From an uncultured Prevotellaceae bacterium (GTDB lineage Bacteria; Bacteroidota; Bacteroidia; Bacteroidales; Muribaculaceae), in contig ONEL01000002.1 in NCBI GenBank assembly GCA_900316835.1, positions 101,976 to 165,975 of the forward strand: DNA of 64,000 bases, read 5' to 3'. The notes under the pieces are model-generated. The model was not told where the DNA came from, did no database searches, and worked only from the letters and a program-made list of their open reading frames with translations. Both the position numbers and the translations under genes were made by a program. Below, piece by piece: positions 15,476-24,139 of this stretch (within the stretch, counting starts at the first letter, position 1; each line of letters starts with the position of its first letter).

Positions 15476-17833
15476 TTACTTTATCACTGCTATTGTGGTG
15501 AGAGGCTCACCTGTTGTGGTGGTTTCGCCTTGTGAGGCAAACACCTTGTAGATGCCGGTCTTGACACGGTTTCCTGTCTCGTCGCAAGCATCCCAGGTGG
15601 CTATGCTGCCACGAGATTGCAGAGTGGCTACGGTATTACCCTCGGAGTTGGTGATGATAACATTAGAGTTGCTCATCAAGCCTTCAATTGAAATGAGCCC
15701 AGTGAAATTCGGATAAATCATGCTTGGGGTTGCCACGACATCATTGTAGTCGCTAGCACCGGGTATTACATCGGGTAAATACTCTACTATTCCATTTGGG
15801 GTGACAATAAGCACCGAATTAGTGGCTCGATTGCAACACACGCTATAGATTTGGTCGCTGGGTAAGGGGCTGTTGGTGGTGTCAAAGTGTTTATAAATCT
15901 CACTACCATCAGGACTGACGAAGAAAACACCCTGTGTGGAACTTCCAATCCACTTGTTATTCATCTCATCCACGTCGATTGACGACACTTCAATGCCTTC
16001 GAGCAATGTCTCATCGGTCTCATTGCCCTCATTGACGCGCACTTTTATTTTGTTAAACTTGAAGTCATCGTTAAACGCGTTGCGCGGGTCAAGAGAGAAA
16101 ATGCCACGATAATAACCCACCCAAATCATGCCGTCATTGTCGGCTTTGATATAGCGCACGTAATTCCAGTCGCTAGTAGCTAGAACTGAGCCATCTTGGA
16201 ACTGGAAGGAGGTGTATTGCTTATAGCGTTTCAGGCTCAAGTCATCGTTGCTCTCCCAAAAGACAAGCGGATGTCCCCACTCGCCAGCGGTGAAGACCTT
16301 GATGTCGCCGGCTCCAACGTCGAAAGCGGTGCGCTTGTGGCCATTGTTTGATGCGTGGCACGCGCCATCCATGTTGTTGATTACAAAAAGCGACGAGTCA
16401 ACTTGTGTAGAAAGCTGATTTTGCGGTGTGATGGCAAAAGCGTCGATGTTGCTGGTGTTACGAGTAATTACCATCCACAAGTTGCCTTTTGAGTCAAAGC
16501 ACAAGGGAGATGCCATCTCATAGTAAGGACTATTGCTAGCCTTGTAATTGGCTACCATCTTATTGCCCTGCACTTTTACGACACCGCCGGTGGAGCGACA
16601 GCTGTAGAAATAGGTGTCGGGCTCGTTGGGTGATACCACAAGCCTGTAGTTTCCGCCATTGTTAGGCACACCACTTGGCGTGATGTTGCGCCAAGTGCTT
16701 CCGTCATAGGAGTTTACTTCGGTTTTCACACCGCTGTAATTAGAAATAAACTGGTTGTCGGCAGTGCTACTGAGCAGGATGCGTTGTTGCGAGGGGTCGT
16801 AGACAGTCCAGTAAGCATTCTTAGTAATACTAATCCCACTTGGCAAGAAATATTCTCCCTTGACACCATTGACAATGTGAGCTAGTCCACTGGCTCCGCA
16901 CACCCACCAGTTGCCTTCTTCCTGGCTAGTGTAGAGCTCATTGCCTGTAGCGCGTGTGGCATTCTCGCCTTTGTTGTCGAATGTGTAATAATAGTTTGAG
17001 GAACCAAAGCTGGCAACGTAGCCCGCGGGTGTGGGTTGCACTGAGAATGGCATGTTGCCGGCTATCTGTTTCAGAGTGAAGCTGGTGGTGCCGTTGTCGT
17101 CTTTCACGCTCACCACCTGCAGTGTTCCCGCGGTGAGATTGCTGGCATTAGTGGCTATTGAAAGGAAGAATGTGCTGTCGTTGATGGTGTAAATGCGTCC
17201 GGCTGCTCCCTTGGAATTGGCAAGCGAAGAAAAATCACTTAAAGTCTCTTTCTCCTCGCCGGCATTGCAAAAATAGAATTTATTACCAACCGACATAATC
17301 TTCTTCTCGCCCACAATAGCTACCGAGGCGATGCTGGTCTGGAAATCTCTTACCTCGTCAACAGCTAGTGTGTTTTCATCAAGTGTAATGTAGCCAAAGG
17401 ATGTGGCTATATAGATTTTTCCGTTGCCGAATGTTACATCATTGATGGTCTTTTGTGATGTCATCACCACTTCCTTGATGGCGGGAATGTTGACCACATC
17501 ACCACTGGCCTTAACAATGTCGATGTTGCAATCGTTGTAGGCTACAACAAGATATTGCTTGTTATAATTGTAGTAGATTTGGCTGATGTTGATGTCGTTG
17601 AGGCTACTGTTCAAGTCTAGCACGTCGTTAGTTTCACTGGCCTTGTCGTAGGCAAAGAGACTGCCTTGCGTGAGGTAATAAATTTTGTTGCCGGCATCAA
17701 TGCAGTTCATGGTGCCTAAGCCTTGAAGATAGGTGCCTACGTAGTAGGGATGCAAAACCCATGTCCCAGCCTGCTGGGCCACTACCATAAAGGGTAGTGT
17801 GGCAAACATTGCCAATAATATTTTCTTTATCAT
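15476..17833 (-). CDS. PorZ-like type IX secretion surface protein, copy 3 of 3
   Basis: A 785-residue paralogue. The signal peptide MIKKILLAMFATLPFMVVA is followed by QQAGT, so mature protein would start with Gln. Landmarks shared with the other copies are MNCIDAGNKIYYLTQGSLFAY, VVSPNEPDTYFYS and NNKWIGSSTQGVFFVS. The C-terminal domain is divergent: where the others have YPNPV, this one has ATPSMIYPNF, followed by TGLISIEGLMSNSNVIITNS, and ends TIAVIK. This suggests relaxed constraint or a different C-terminal partner. It has its own terminator (15432-15389) and no upstream co-directional neighbour closer than 125 bases, so it may be a separate transcription unit. Confidence 0.75.
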   Translation of the reverse strand: MIKKILLAMFATLPFMVVAQQAGTWVLHPYYVGTYLQGLGTMNCIDAGNKIYYLTQGSLFAYDKASETNDVLDLNSSLNDINISQIYYNYNKQYLVVAYNDCNIDIVKASGDVVNIPAIKEVVMTSQKTINDVTFGNGKIYIATSFGYITLDENTLAVDEVRDFQTSIASVAIVGEKKIMSVGNKFYFCNAGEEKETLSDFSSLANSKGAAGRIYTINDSTFFLSIATNASNLTAGTLQVVSVKDDNGTTSFTLKQIAGNMPFSVQPTPAGYVASFGSSNYYYTFDNKGENATRATGNELYTSQEEGNWWVCGASGLAHIVNGVKGEYFLPSGISITKNAYWTVYDPSQQRILLSSTADNQFISNYSGVKTEVNSYDGSTWRNITPSGVPNNGGNYRLVVSPNEPDTYFYSCRSTGGVVKVQGNKMVANYKASNSPYYEMASPLCFDSKGNLWMVITRNTSNIDAFAITPQNQLSTQVDSSLFVINNMDGACHASNNGHKRTAFDVGAGDIKVFTAGEWGHPLVFWESNDDLSLKRYKQYTSFQFQDGSVLATSDWNYVRYIKADNDGMIWVGYYRGIFSLDPRNAFNDDFKFNKIKVRVNEGNETDETLLEGIEVSSIDVDEMNNKWIGSSTQGVFFVSPDGSEIYKHFDTTNSPLPSDQIYSVCCNRATNSVLIVTPNGIVEYLPDVIPGASDYNDVVATPSMIYPNFTGLISIEGLMSNSNVIITNSEGNTVATLQSRGSIATWDACDETGNRVKTGIYKVFASQGETTTTGEPLTTIAVIK

Positions 17834-17958
17834 AACCGGTTTTTAATGTTTTTTATTCTAAGTGCTAAAATTTATAACGTGTAAAGTGGTGATTAAATTG
17901 TATATATAATGATGTTTTGTGTGATGCTATAAATTGTTTTTCGCTGTTCAGGGAATTG

Positions 17959-18441
17959 TTAGTATCGCAGCTCGTGGGTTGCGATGTTTCTTGGAAAATT
18001 CTTGAACGCAAACTTGCACCACTGCCCGGTGACGGTGCTGTCGTAGCGAACGTACACCTTGTTGTTAGGCAGGAAATAATTTACTTTTACCTTGCCTTTA
18101 TAGTAAGTTTCCTTACCACCTAGAGCGCTCACTTTGCCCTTCTTTTCCTCAATCGTCACTTTGTCGTCGATGATGGTGGCAACCAGGTTGGCGGTCTCGC
18201 CTTCAACCAGTCGCAGGCCAGTGCGTTCTATTGTCACCGAGCCATCGTCGCCAGCGGTGAGCGTGAGAAAGCCCTCCAGTGGCGCGTCGGTCGTAGCGGA
18301 TGCGTCACCCGCGGGTTCAAGGTCAAATGTGTTGATAAACGACGATGCGGGGTTAATTCTCCTCTGCGAGAGAAAAAATCCCACCAGCACCATTGCCACG
18401 ACAAAGGCTATTGTATAAAATTCGATCGATGTGAAATCCAT
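17959..18441 (-). CDS. Small single-pass membrane protein of unknown function
   Basis: A 160-residue protein with one N-terminal membrane helix (residues 8-24, FYTIAFVVAMVLVGFFL) followed by a basic SQRR, so the rest probably lies in the cytoplasm. The soluble part (about 45-160) is beta-rich: GFLTLTAGDDGSVTIERTGL, a KVTIEEKKGKV strand, then a C-terminal stretch with YDSTVTGQWCKFAF. I recognise no family. It sits upstream of the PorZ-like array on the same strand but 125 bases away, so a link to type IX secretion is only positional. Confidence 0.7.
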   Translation of the reverse strand: MDFTSIEFYTIAFVVAMVLVGFFLSQRRINPASSFINTFDLEPAGDASATTDAPLEGFLTLTAGDDGSVTIERTGLRLVEGETANLVATIIDDKVTIEEKKGKVSALGGKETYYKGKVKVNYFLPNNKVYVRYDSTVTGQWCKFAFKNFPRNIATHELRY

Positions 18442-18513
18442 TATTGGTCAAAGGTAGAAAAAAACTTTGACATAGCATCATTTTTAACAAAAAAATAACA
18501 TATAGGGAATTTT

Positions 18514-18615
18514 TTGCAACAGTTCAGCGATTGCGTCGAAGACGCATAATGCCTCGTAGAGGCAGCATCTTCGATGCAGATTTGAACGGTATTTAGAATC
18601 GCTGAATAGTTACAA
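18514..18615. repeat. Cloverleaf-like palindromic element
   Basis: An outer stem of 16 matches in 19 positions includes a perfect TCAGCGATT (18524-18532) / AATCGCTGA (18597-18605). Inside are three short perfect hairpins with three-base loops: GCGTC-GAA-GACGC (18533-18545), TGCCTC-GTA-GAGGCA (18550-18564) and GCATC-TTC-GATGC (18565-18577). It lacks tRNA features such as a TTCGA arm or a seven-base anticodon loop. Confidence 0.75.
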
Positions 18616-18663
18616 TTTTTTGTTTGTAATAAATCCTCTCTAATGCACAAAGCATTAGAGAGG

Positions 18664-18740
18664 TAATTAAATAAAATGCTCACGCTCGCAACGCATTGAG
18701 CTGGGGCTCATGCTTTGTCTCGCTTAATCGCATTTTTGTC
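18664..18740. repeat. Palindromic repeat element, family A, copy 2
   Basis: The flanks match the copy at 15303-15380 base for base, while the central stem is GCAT(T)GAGC / GCTCATGC instead of GTTTT(T)AGC / GCTAAAAC. Three base pairs differ and each is compensated on the other arm; the bulged T and loop size are kept. Confidence 0.8.
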
Positions 18741-18788
18741 TTTTAAAAACGCGACTAACGACTGAAAACTAAAATAAATATTAAAAAA

Positions 18789-18820
18789 TTGGGGTAAGGA
18801 AAATATTATTGCTAATTTTG
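18789..18820 (+). promoter_or_regulatory. Promoter of the polyprenyl synthase gene
   Basis: TTG at 18789-18791 and TAATTTTG at 18813-18820 are 21 bases apart, fitting the Bacteroidota promoter. The ATG follows at 18837, so the leader is short. Confidence 0.65.
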
Positions 18821-18836
18821 CACTCTAAAGATTGAA

Positions 18837-19811
18837 ATGAAAGAACTCAAGGAAATAAAACAGCTCATAGGCAATGAGCTTGATAGACTGAACGCAGTGA
18901 TCGACAAGGTCCTCACTAGCGACAATGAGTTGATGAACTCCATCGTGTCTACCTACTTGCAGACTAAAGGCAAGCAGTTGCGCCCTATGCTGGTGCTGCT
19001 GAGCGCAAAAATGCTGGGAGACATTAATGACCATGTGATAACGGCAGGAGCCGCCATCGAGATTCTTCACAACGCGTCGCTAATTCACGACGATGTGATT
19101 GACGATAGCAAGCAGCGACGTGGAGCCAGCACCATCAACGGCGTGTGGAAAAACCATGTGGCAGTGCTGGTGGGAGACTTTTTCGTGAGCCGCGCTCTCA
19201 CATGTGCCGTTGCCACAGGAGACCAAGATATTCTCAAGGTGCTGGCGACACTGGGTTCCGACCTCTCGCTGGGTGAGATAGACCAGTATAACACCGCTCG
19301 CCGGCACATCATTAGCGAGGATGCTTATTTTGATATCATTGGCAAGAAAACCGCGTCGCTGTTTACCAGTTGCGTTGAAGTGGGTGGCATGGCTGCAGGA
19401 GTCAAGGGCGACCGCCTTAACTCCATCAAGGAGTTTGCCCGGTTGCTAGGCCTGTGTTTTCAAATTAAAGACGATACCTTCGACTACTTCCACAATCCCG
19501 TTGTGGGCAAGCCCACAGGTAATGACCTGCGCGAGGGGAAAGTGACACTGCCACTCATCTATGCCTTGTCGCTTGCCGACAGGCCCGAGCGTGAGCACAT
19601 GCTCTCGCTCATCAATCAAGCGGAGTATACCGATGCCGACATCACTTGCCTTTTGGAGTGGGCAAAGGATTGTGGTGGCATTGACTATGCCTACCGCAAG
19701 ATGCATGAGTTGTGCCAGCATGCCGAGAGTATGCTCGACGAGTATGGCGACAATGCCAGCACCCGCGCCTTGAAGACCATTTTCCACTACATTATCGACC
19801 GTGAGAAATAA
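18837..19811 (+). CDS. ispB: All-trans polyprenyl diphosphate synthase (octaprenyl type)
   Basis: A 324-residue class I prenyltransferase that condenses isopentenyl diphosphate onto an allylic primer to make the long side chain of menaquinone. GKQLRP is at 45-50, the first aspartate-rich motif LIHDDVIDD at 82-90, and the second KDDTFDYF near 208-215, with the basic GKPTGNDLREGK soon after. The length and motifs fit the IspB/HepT group; chain length cannot be read off with confidence. It has its own promoter (18789-18820) and is followed 95 bases later by a polyamine gene on the same strand. Confidence 0.9.
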   Translation: MKELKEIKQLIGNELDRLNAVIDKVLTSDNELMNSIVSTYLQTKGKQLRPMLVLLSAKMLGDINDHVITAGAAIEILHNASLIHDDVIDDSKQRRGASTINGVWKNHVAVLVGDFFVSRALTCAVATGDQDILKVLATLGSDLSLGEIDQYNTARRHIISEDAYFDIIGKKTASLFTSCVEVGGMAAGVKGDRLNSIKEFARLLGLCFQIKDDTFDYFHNPVVGKPTGNDLREGKVTLPLIYALSLADRPEREHMLSLINQAEYTDADITCLLEWAKDCGGIDYAYRKMHELCQHAESMLDEYGDNASTRALKTIFHYIIDREK

Positions 19812-19905
19812 TGGAGTAGTAGAGTTATAAAAAAAACTACAGGGGTGAGTAGTGGTGCTCCAGTGTCGCTGCGCCTCATTTAATTCCTTATATTTATAAA
19901 AAAAC

Positions 19906-21102
19906 ATGAACAAAGTAATCATCATTGGCTGTGGCGGTGTGGGAACCGTGGTAGCACACAAGTGCGCTAAAAATCCCGACGTGTTTAATGAGATAGTAAT
20001 TGCTTCGCGACACAAGGAGAAATGCGATGCTGTAGCTAAGGCCATTGGCGCTCCTAACATCACCACCGATGAGGTTGACGCCGACAGCGTGCCTGAGCTG
20101 GTGGCTTTGTTCAAGCGTCACCAGCCCAAGCTGGTGATTAACGTGGCATTGCCCTATCAGGACCTCACCATCATGGATGCTTGCCTGGAATGTGGCGTGA
20201 ACTATCTCGACACCGCTAACTATGAGCCACGCGACGAGGCTCACTTCGAGTATAGCTGGCAATGGGCTTATCGCGAGCGTTTTGAGAAGGCTGGTCTTAC
20301 CGCTATTCTAGGCTGTGGCTTCGACCCAGGTGTGAGTGGCGTTTACACAGCACGTGCCGCCAAGCACCACTTCAAGGAGATTCACTATCTCGACATCGTG
20401 GACTGCAATGCCGGCAACCACGGCAAGGCTTTTGCCACCAATTTCAACCCTGAGATTAACATTCGCGAGATAACTCAAAAAGGGCGCTACTGGGAGAACG
20501 GCAAGTGGGTTCAGACTGGAGCTCTTGAGATTCACAAGCCACTAACCTATCCCGAGATAGGTCCACGCGAGAGCTACCTCATGTATCACGAGGAGCTGGA
20601 ATCGCTGGTGCTCAATTTCCCCACCATCAAGCGCGCGCGATTCTGGATGACATTTGGCGAGGAATATCTCACTCACCTGCGTGTGATTCAAGACATAGGC
20701 ATGGCGCGCATCGACCCCATCGTCTACAATGGTGTGGAGATTGTGCCACTGCAGTTCCTCAAGGCGGTGCTTCCCAATCCACAAGATTTGGGCGAGAACT
20801 ACACCGGGCAAACTAGTATAGGTTGCCGCATTAGTGGCATTGGCAAGGATGGCAAGCCACTCACTTATTATATTTATAACAACTGCGACCACCATGCGGC
20901 CTTTGAGGAAACTGGTATGCAAGCTGTGAGCTACACCACTGGTGTGCCCGCAATGACTGGTGCCATGATGTTTCTCAAGGGGCTATGGTGCAAGCCTGGT
21001 GTGCACAATGTTGAGGAATTTGACCCTGACCCATTCCTTGATGTCCTCAACGAGCAAGGACTGCCATGGCACGAGATATTTAATGGCGACCTTGAATTAT
21101 AA
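19906..21102 (+). CDS. Carboxynorspermidine (carboxyspermidine) dehydrogenase, saccharopine dehydrogenase family
   Basis: A 398-residue NADPH-dependent enzyme. The N-terminal Rossmann fold has VIIIGCGGVGTVVAHKC (residues 4-20). GCGFDPGVSGVYTARAA (about 136-152) and the C-terminal HHAAFEETGMQAVSYTTG are typical of carboxynorspermidine synthases. It reductively condenses aspartate semialdehyde with a diamine, the step used by many Bacteroidota to make spermidine in place of the SAM-dependent route. The partner decarboxylase is not in this window. The nearest alternative is a lysine-pathway saccharopine dehydrogenase, which the motif pattern makes less likely. The ychF gene follows 46 bases downstream. 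Confidence 0.85.
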   Translation: MNKVIIIGCGGVGTVVAHKCAKNPDVFNEIVIASRHKEKCDAVAKAIGAPNITTDEVDADSVPELVALFKRHQPKLVINVALPYQDLTIMDACLECGVNYLDTANYEPRDEAHFEYSWQWAYRERFEKAGLTAILGCGFDPGVSGVYTARAAKHHFKEIHYLDIVDCNAGNHGKAFATNFNPEINIREITQKGRYWENGKWVQTGALEIHKPLTYPEIGPRESYLMYHEELESLVLNFPTIKRARFWMTFGEEYLTHLRVIQDIGMARIDPIVYNGVEIVPLQFLKAVLPNPQDLGENYTGQTSIGCRISGIGKDGKPLTYYIYNNCDHHAAFEETGMQAVSYTTGVPAMTGAMMFLKGLWCKPGVHNVEEFDPDPFLDVLNEQGLPWHEIFNGDLEL

Positions 21103-21148
21103 TTAATTTTAAACTCACGTTAAAACTTATATTATTTTTTGAAGAATT

Positions 21149-22249
21149 ATGGCACTGCAATGTGGTATTGTGGGACTGCCTAATGTGGGCAAGTCCACCT
21201 TGTTTAACTGCTTGTCGAATGCTAAGGCGCAATCGGCAAATTTCCCTTTCTGTACTATCGAACCCAACGTGGGCGTGATTACTGTCCCCGACGAGCGGCT
21301 CAATCGTCTCGCCGAGCTGGTTCATCCGGCTAAGATTGTGCCCACAACAGTGGAGATAGTTGACATCGCCGGACTGGTGAAAGGTGCCAGCCGTGGCGAG
21401 GGATTGGGAAATAAATTCTTGGCAAACATTCGCGAGACCGATGCCATAATCCACGTGTTGCGGTGCTTTGACGATGATAATATTACCCATGTCGACGGCA
21501 CGGTCGACCCAGTGCGCGATAAGGGGGTTATCGACACCGAGTTGCAGCTTCGCGACTTGGAGACGGTGGAGGGACGCATTCCGCGCATCGCCAAGATGGC
21601 TGCTGCCGGCGACCGTGATGCCAAGGTGCAACTTGAAGTTCTCACTCGCTACAAGGACGTGCTGAGCCAGGGCAAGAACGCGCGCAGCGTGACGCTTGAG
21701 AACAAGGATGAGGAGCGAGTGGCTCATGATTTGTTCCTCTTGACCAGCAAGCCGGTGCTCTATGTGTGCAACGTTGACGATGCCAGTGCCGCCACGGGCA
21801 ATGCCTATGTAGATGCTGTGAGAGAGGCTGTTAAAGATGAGGATGCTGAGTTGCTGGTGGTTGCGGCGCAAACCGAGAGCGACATTGCCGAGCTGGAGAC
21901 CTATGAGGAGCGACAGATGTTCCTGGCAGAGATAGGGCTTGAGGAGAGTGGGGTGAACCGCCTTATCAAAGCAGCTTACAAGTTGCTCAACCTCGAGACA
22001 TTCCTCACTGCCGGCCCCAAGGAAGTGCGTGCTTGGACTTATCGCAAGGGTAGTAAGGCACCACAGTGTGCCGGGGTCATACACACCGACTTTGAACGTG
22101 GATTCATTCGTGCCGAGATTATTAAGTATGAGGACTACATCCATTATGGTAGCGAGGCTGCCGTTAAGGAGGCTGGCAAGATGCACATCGAAGGCAAGGA
22201 CTATGTGTTTCAGGATGGTGACATAGTGGTATTCCGTTTCAATGTGTAA
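21149..22249 (+). CDS. ychF: Redox-regulated ATPase YchF (Obg-related)
   Basis: A 366-residue P-loop NTPase of the Obg family, the usual length. G1 is GLPNVGKST (about 8-16), G2/G3 are FPFCTIEPNVG and DIAGLVKGAS, and the G4 position reads NVDD rather than NKxD, as expected for the family's preference for ATP. The C-terminal TGS-like domain ends GDIVVFRFNV. It binds ribosomes and affects stress responses in other bacteria. It is the last plus-strand gene before a convergent minus-strand cluster. Confidence 0.95.
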   Translation: MALQCGIVGLPNVGKSTLFNCLSNAKAQSANFPFCTIEPNVGVITVPDERLNRLAELVHPAKIVPTTVEIVDIAGLVKGASRGEGLGNKFLANIRETDAIIHVLRCFDDDNITHVDGTVDPVRDKGVIDTELQLRDLETVEGRIPRIAKMAAAGDRDAKVQLEVLTRYKDVLSQGKNARSVTLENKDEERVAHDLFLLTSKPVLYVCNVDDASAATGNAYVDAVREAVKDEDAELLVVAAQTESDIAELETYEERQMFLAEIGLEESGVNRLIKAAYKLLNLETFLTAGPKEVRAWTYRKGSKAPQCAGVIHTDFERGFIRAEIIKYEDYIHYGSEAAVKEAGKMHIEGKDYVFQDGDIVVFRFNV

Positions 22250-22288
22250 GAGTCATTTTTAGTTCTTACTCATTTCACATCAGGCATC

Positions 22289-24115
22289 TCATTCCTTCAA
22301 AATGATATTGTAGAGGAATGTGATGTCTGATGCTGTTATCTCACCATCGTGATTCACATCGCTAGTGTCAAGGAAACTGTTGTCGCCAAAGAGAATATAG
22401 TTGTAGATTGCCGTTACATCGCTGCCGCTAACCACGCCATCGAGGTTCACATCACCATCCACCACGCTCCACTGCTGGTCGAGCCATTCCACCTTGCGAG
22501 AAATCTTGTCAAGATATTGGGCGGGAGAATTCACATTGTGGGCTGCCGAGTAGAAAGGCCAGCGTGGCTTGTCGTGATAGAGCTCGGCATATTCGATTGT
22601 AGCTCTCCATTGCATAGCATGCTCCACTAGCTTGTCGAGCACATTGTTGTCTTTAAATTCTTTCCACACCTCTCTTATCTTTTGACCGAAACGGGGAAAC
22701 TTGATGAGCTCCTTTATCCACAAGAATGAGAAGGGAACGTCGTAGTCAAAAATGAAGTGGTTGCAAGAGTCGTTGTCGCGATAAAAACTATTATCAAAAT
22801 CCCACACTGGTCCAAACTTCAGTTTCTCGTCCCAGCCATAGTCCTTATACATTATTAGACTTCTTGCAAAAGATTCCACGTTCTCTGTTACCTCTTGAAT
22901 GACGTAATACCGTGCCACAGTGTTTAAGTCAAGATATTGTTCCCAGCCAGTGCTGGTCTTGTCGGCAACAAAGATGCAACTATCGGCCTTGTGGATAAAA
23001 TCGTGAATGTAGTTTTTTTGCACTAGCGACAATGATTCGGGTGAGGTGGAGGAAAATGCAAACCAGTTGTTTGCCAAATCATCATTCTCAAATTGTTCAA
23101 TAACTACAGGTTTTTTATCATCATAGCCTATCTCGAGTAGCCATCCTCCTGTAGCGTTGTCGGGATTGGTATCTTGATCTTGCTGTTCCATAATTTCAAC
23201 GCGACCATTTTCCACGCGAATTTTCTCACACAAGAAATATAGTCCCATGTATTCATTATTTAATACCAGTTCCACAGGCAGCTGACGTGTAGTGTAAGGC
23301 ATTCCCAGCAGGCGGCTTAGCTCAAAACCCGTTTCATTGCGCAAGCGACCACTCCAGTCATCATTGTGAAGCAGGATAAAGTGCCGGCTCCGGTCGAGAC
23401 CTAGTGGGCTTTGTTTTTGCGCGAATTTTATTTTATAAGGCTTTTTATACATGTAATCCCAAGTGTAGTTCCCTCGCCCTTTAATCTCAATGGGCACGGG
23501 AGAGCCAGGTGTACCTAATGGGGCATATTGCTCTAAGGCGCAGTTGTCGAGCCAAAAAGATCCATTTATGTAGTAATCCTTTGATGAGATGGTTTGCGAG
23601 TTTTGTGTATTAATATGTACCACAGGCAATGTTCTGGATGGATTGATGTCATAACTCTGGGCAGGTCGCCAATACCCATCACTAATTTCATCATCGTTTA
23701 GGGGGCAAAACACCCAGCCGGTGAGATTGGCGGGCTCTGGGCCACTAGTGTCGCGCACTTTAGTGTGCCTGAAATTCATTTCCAAGCTTGACATGCTACT
23801 CAGTAAGTCATCCAGTTCCTCATTATAATCGCCCGCAACGGCTTCGCTATTTATAAAGCAGTATCCACCCACATTGCTCACATCTTTCTCTAGCTCTATT
23901 TGCCACCAGTTTTTGTTGGCTAGTTTTGTCATTTCATAGATGGCGCAGGTGGCCGAAGTGTTGCTTGCCACCACCAGTTTCACGTTATTGAATTGCAACT
24001 TTGAGTTGTCAAAAAAATATTGCCCCGCCTTGAATTCAAGGGCAGATAACCTAGTGCTGCACAAGGCGATTGCCAGCGTGAAAAGTGTTATAAAATAGCT
24101 ATTTCTTTTCATCAT
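22289..24115 (-). CDS. Secreted CotH kinase-like protein with C-terminal dockerin-like domain
   Basis: A 608-residue exported protein: a signal peptide (about 1-25, ending CSTRLSA), a beta-rich region, then the CotH core: IEIKGRGNYTWDYMYKKPY, DRSRHFILLHNDDWSGRLRN, ELVLNNEYMGLYFLCEKIRV and later KFGPVWDFDNSFY, the acidic metal-binding part of this protein-kinase-like fold. The last ~60 residues are a dockerin-type pair of calcium loops (GDVNLDGVVSGSDVTAIYN and DVNHDGEITASDITFLYN). CotH proteins phosphorylate spore-coat proteins in Bacillus; in Bacteroidota the targets are unknown. The gene is convergent with ychF and follows a glycosyltransferase, so it may act on surface proteins. Confidence 0.85.
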   Translation of the reverse strand: MMKRNSYFITLFTLAIALCSTRLSALEFKAGQYFFDNSKLQFNNVKLVVASNTSATCAIYEMTKLANKNWWQIELEKDVSNVGGYCFINSEAVAGDYNEELDDLLSSMSSLEMNFRHTKVRDTSGPEPANLTGWVFCPLNDDEISDGYWRPAQSYDINPSRTLPVVHINTQNSQTISSKDYYINGSFWLDNCALEQYAPLGTPGSPVPIEIKGRGNYTWDYMYKKPYKIKFAQKQSPLGLDRSRHFILLHNDDWSGRLRNETGFELSRLLGMPYTTRQLPVELVLNNEYMGLYFLCEKIRVENGRVEIMEQQDQDTNPDNATGGWLLEIGYDDKKPVVIEQFENDDLANNWFAFSSTSPESLSLVQKNYIHDFIHKADSCIFVADKTSTGWEQYLDLNTVARYYVIQEVTENVESFARSLIMYKDYGWDEKLKFGPVWDFDNSFYRDNDSCNHFIFDYDVPFSFLWIKELIKFPRFGQKIREVWKEFKDNNVLDKLVEHAMQWRATIEYAELYHDKPRWPFYSAAHNVNSPAQYLDKISRKVEWLDQQWSVVDGDVNLDGVVSGSDVTAIYNYILFGDNSFLDTSDVNHDGEITASDITFLYNIILKE

Positions 24116-24139
24116 TCTATTCCAGATAAGAGTATTTTT

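Noticed and set aside
18514..18615. tRNA gene
   Set aside because: Three arms are present, but the stems and loops have wrong sizes (tri-loops), and there is no TTCGA arm or anticodon loop.
21080..22186. 368-residue minus-strand open frame
   Set aside because: Fully antisense to ychF, which has all its motifs; no family pattern in the antisense product.
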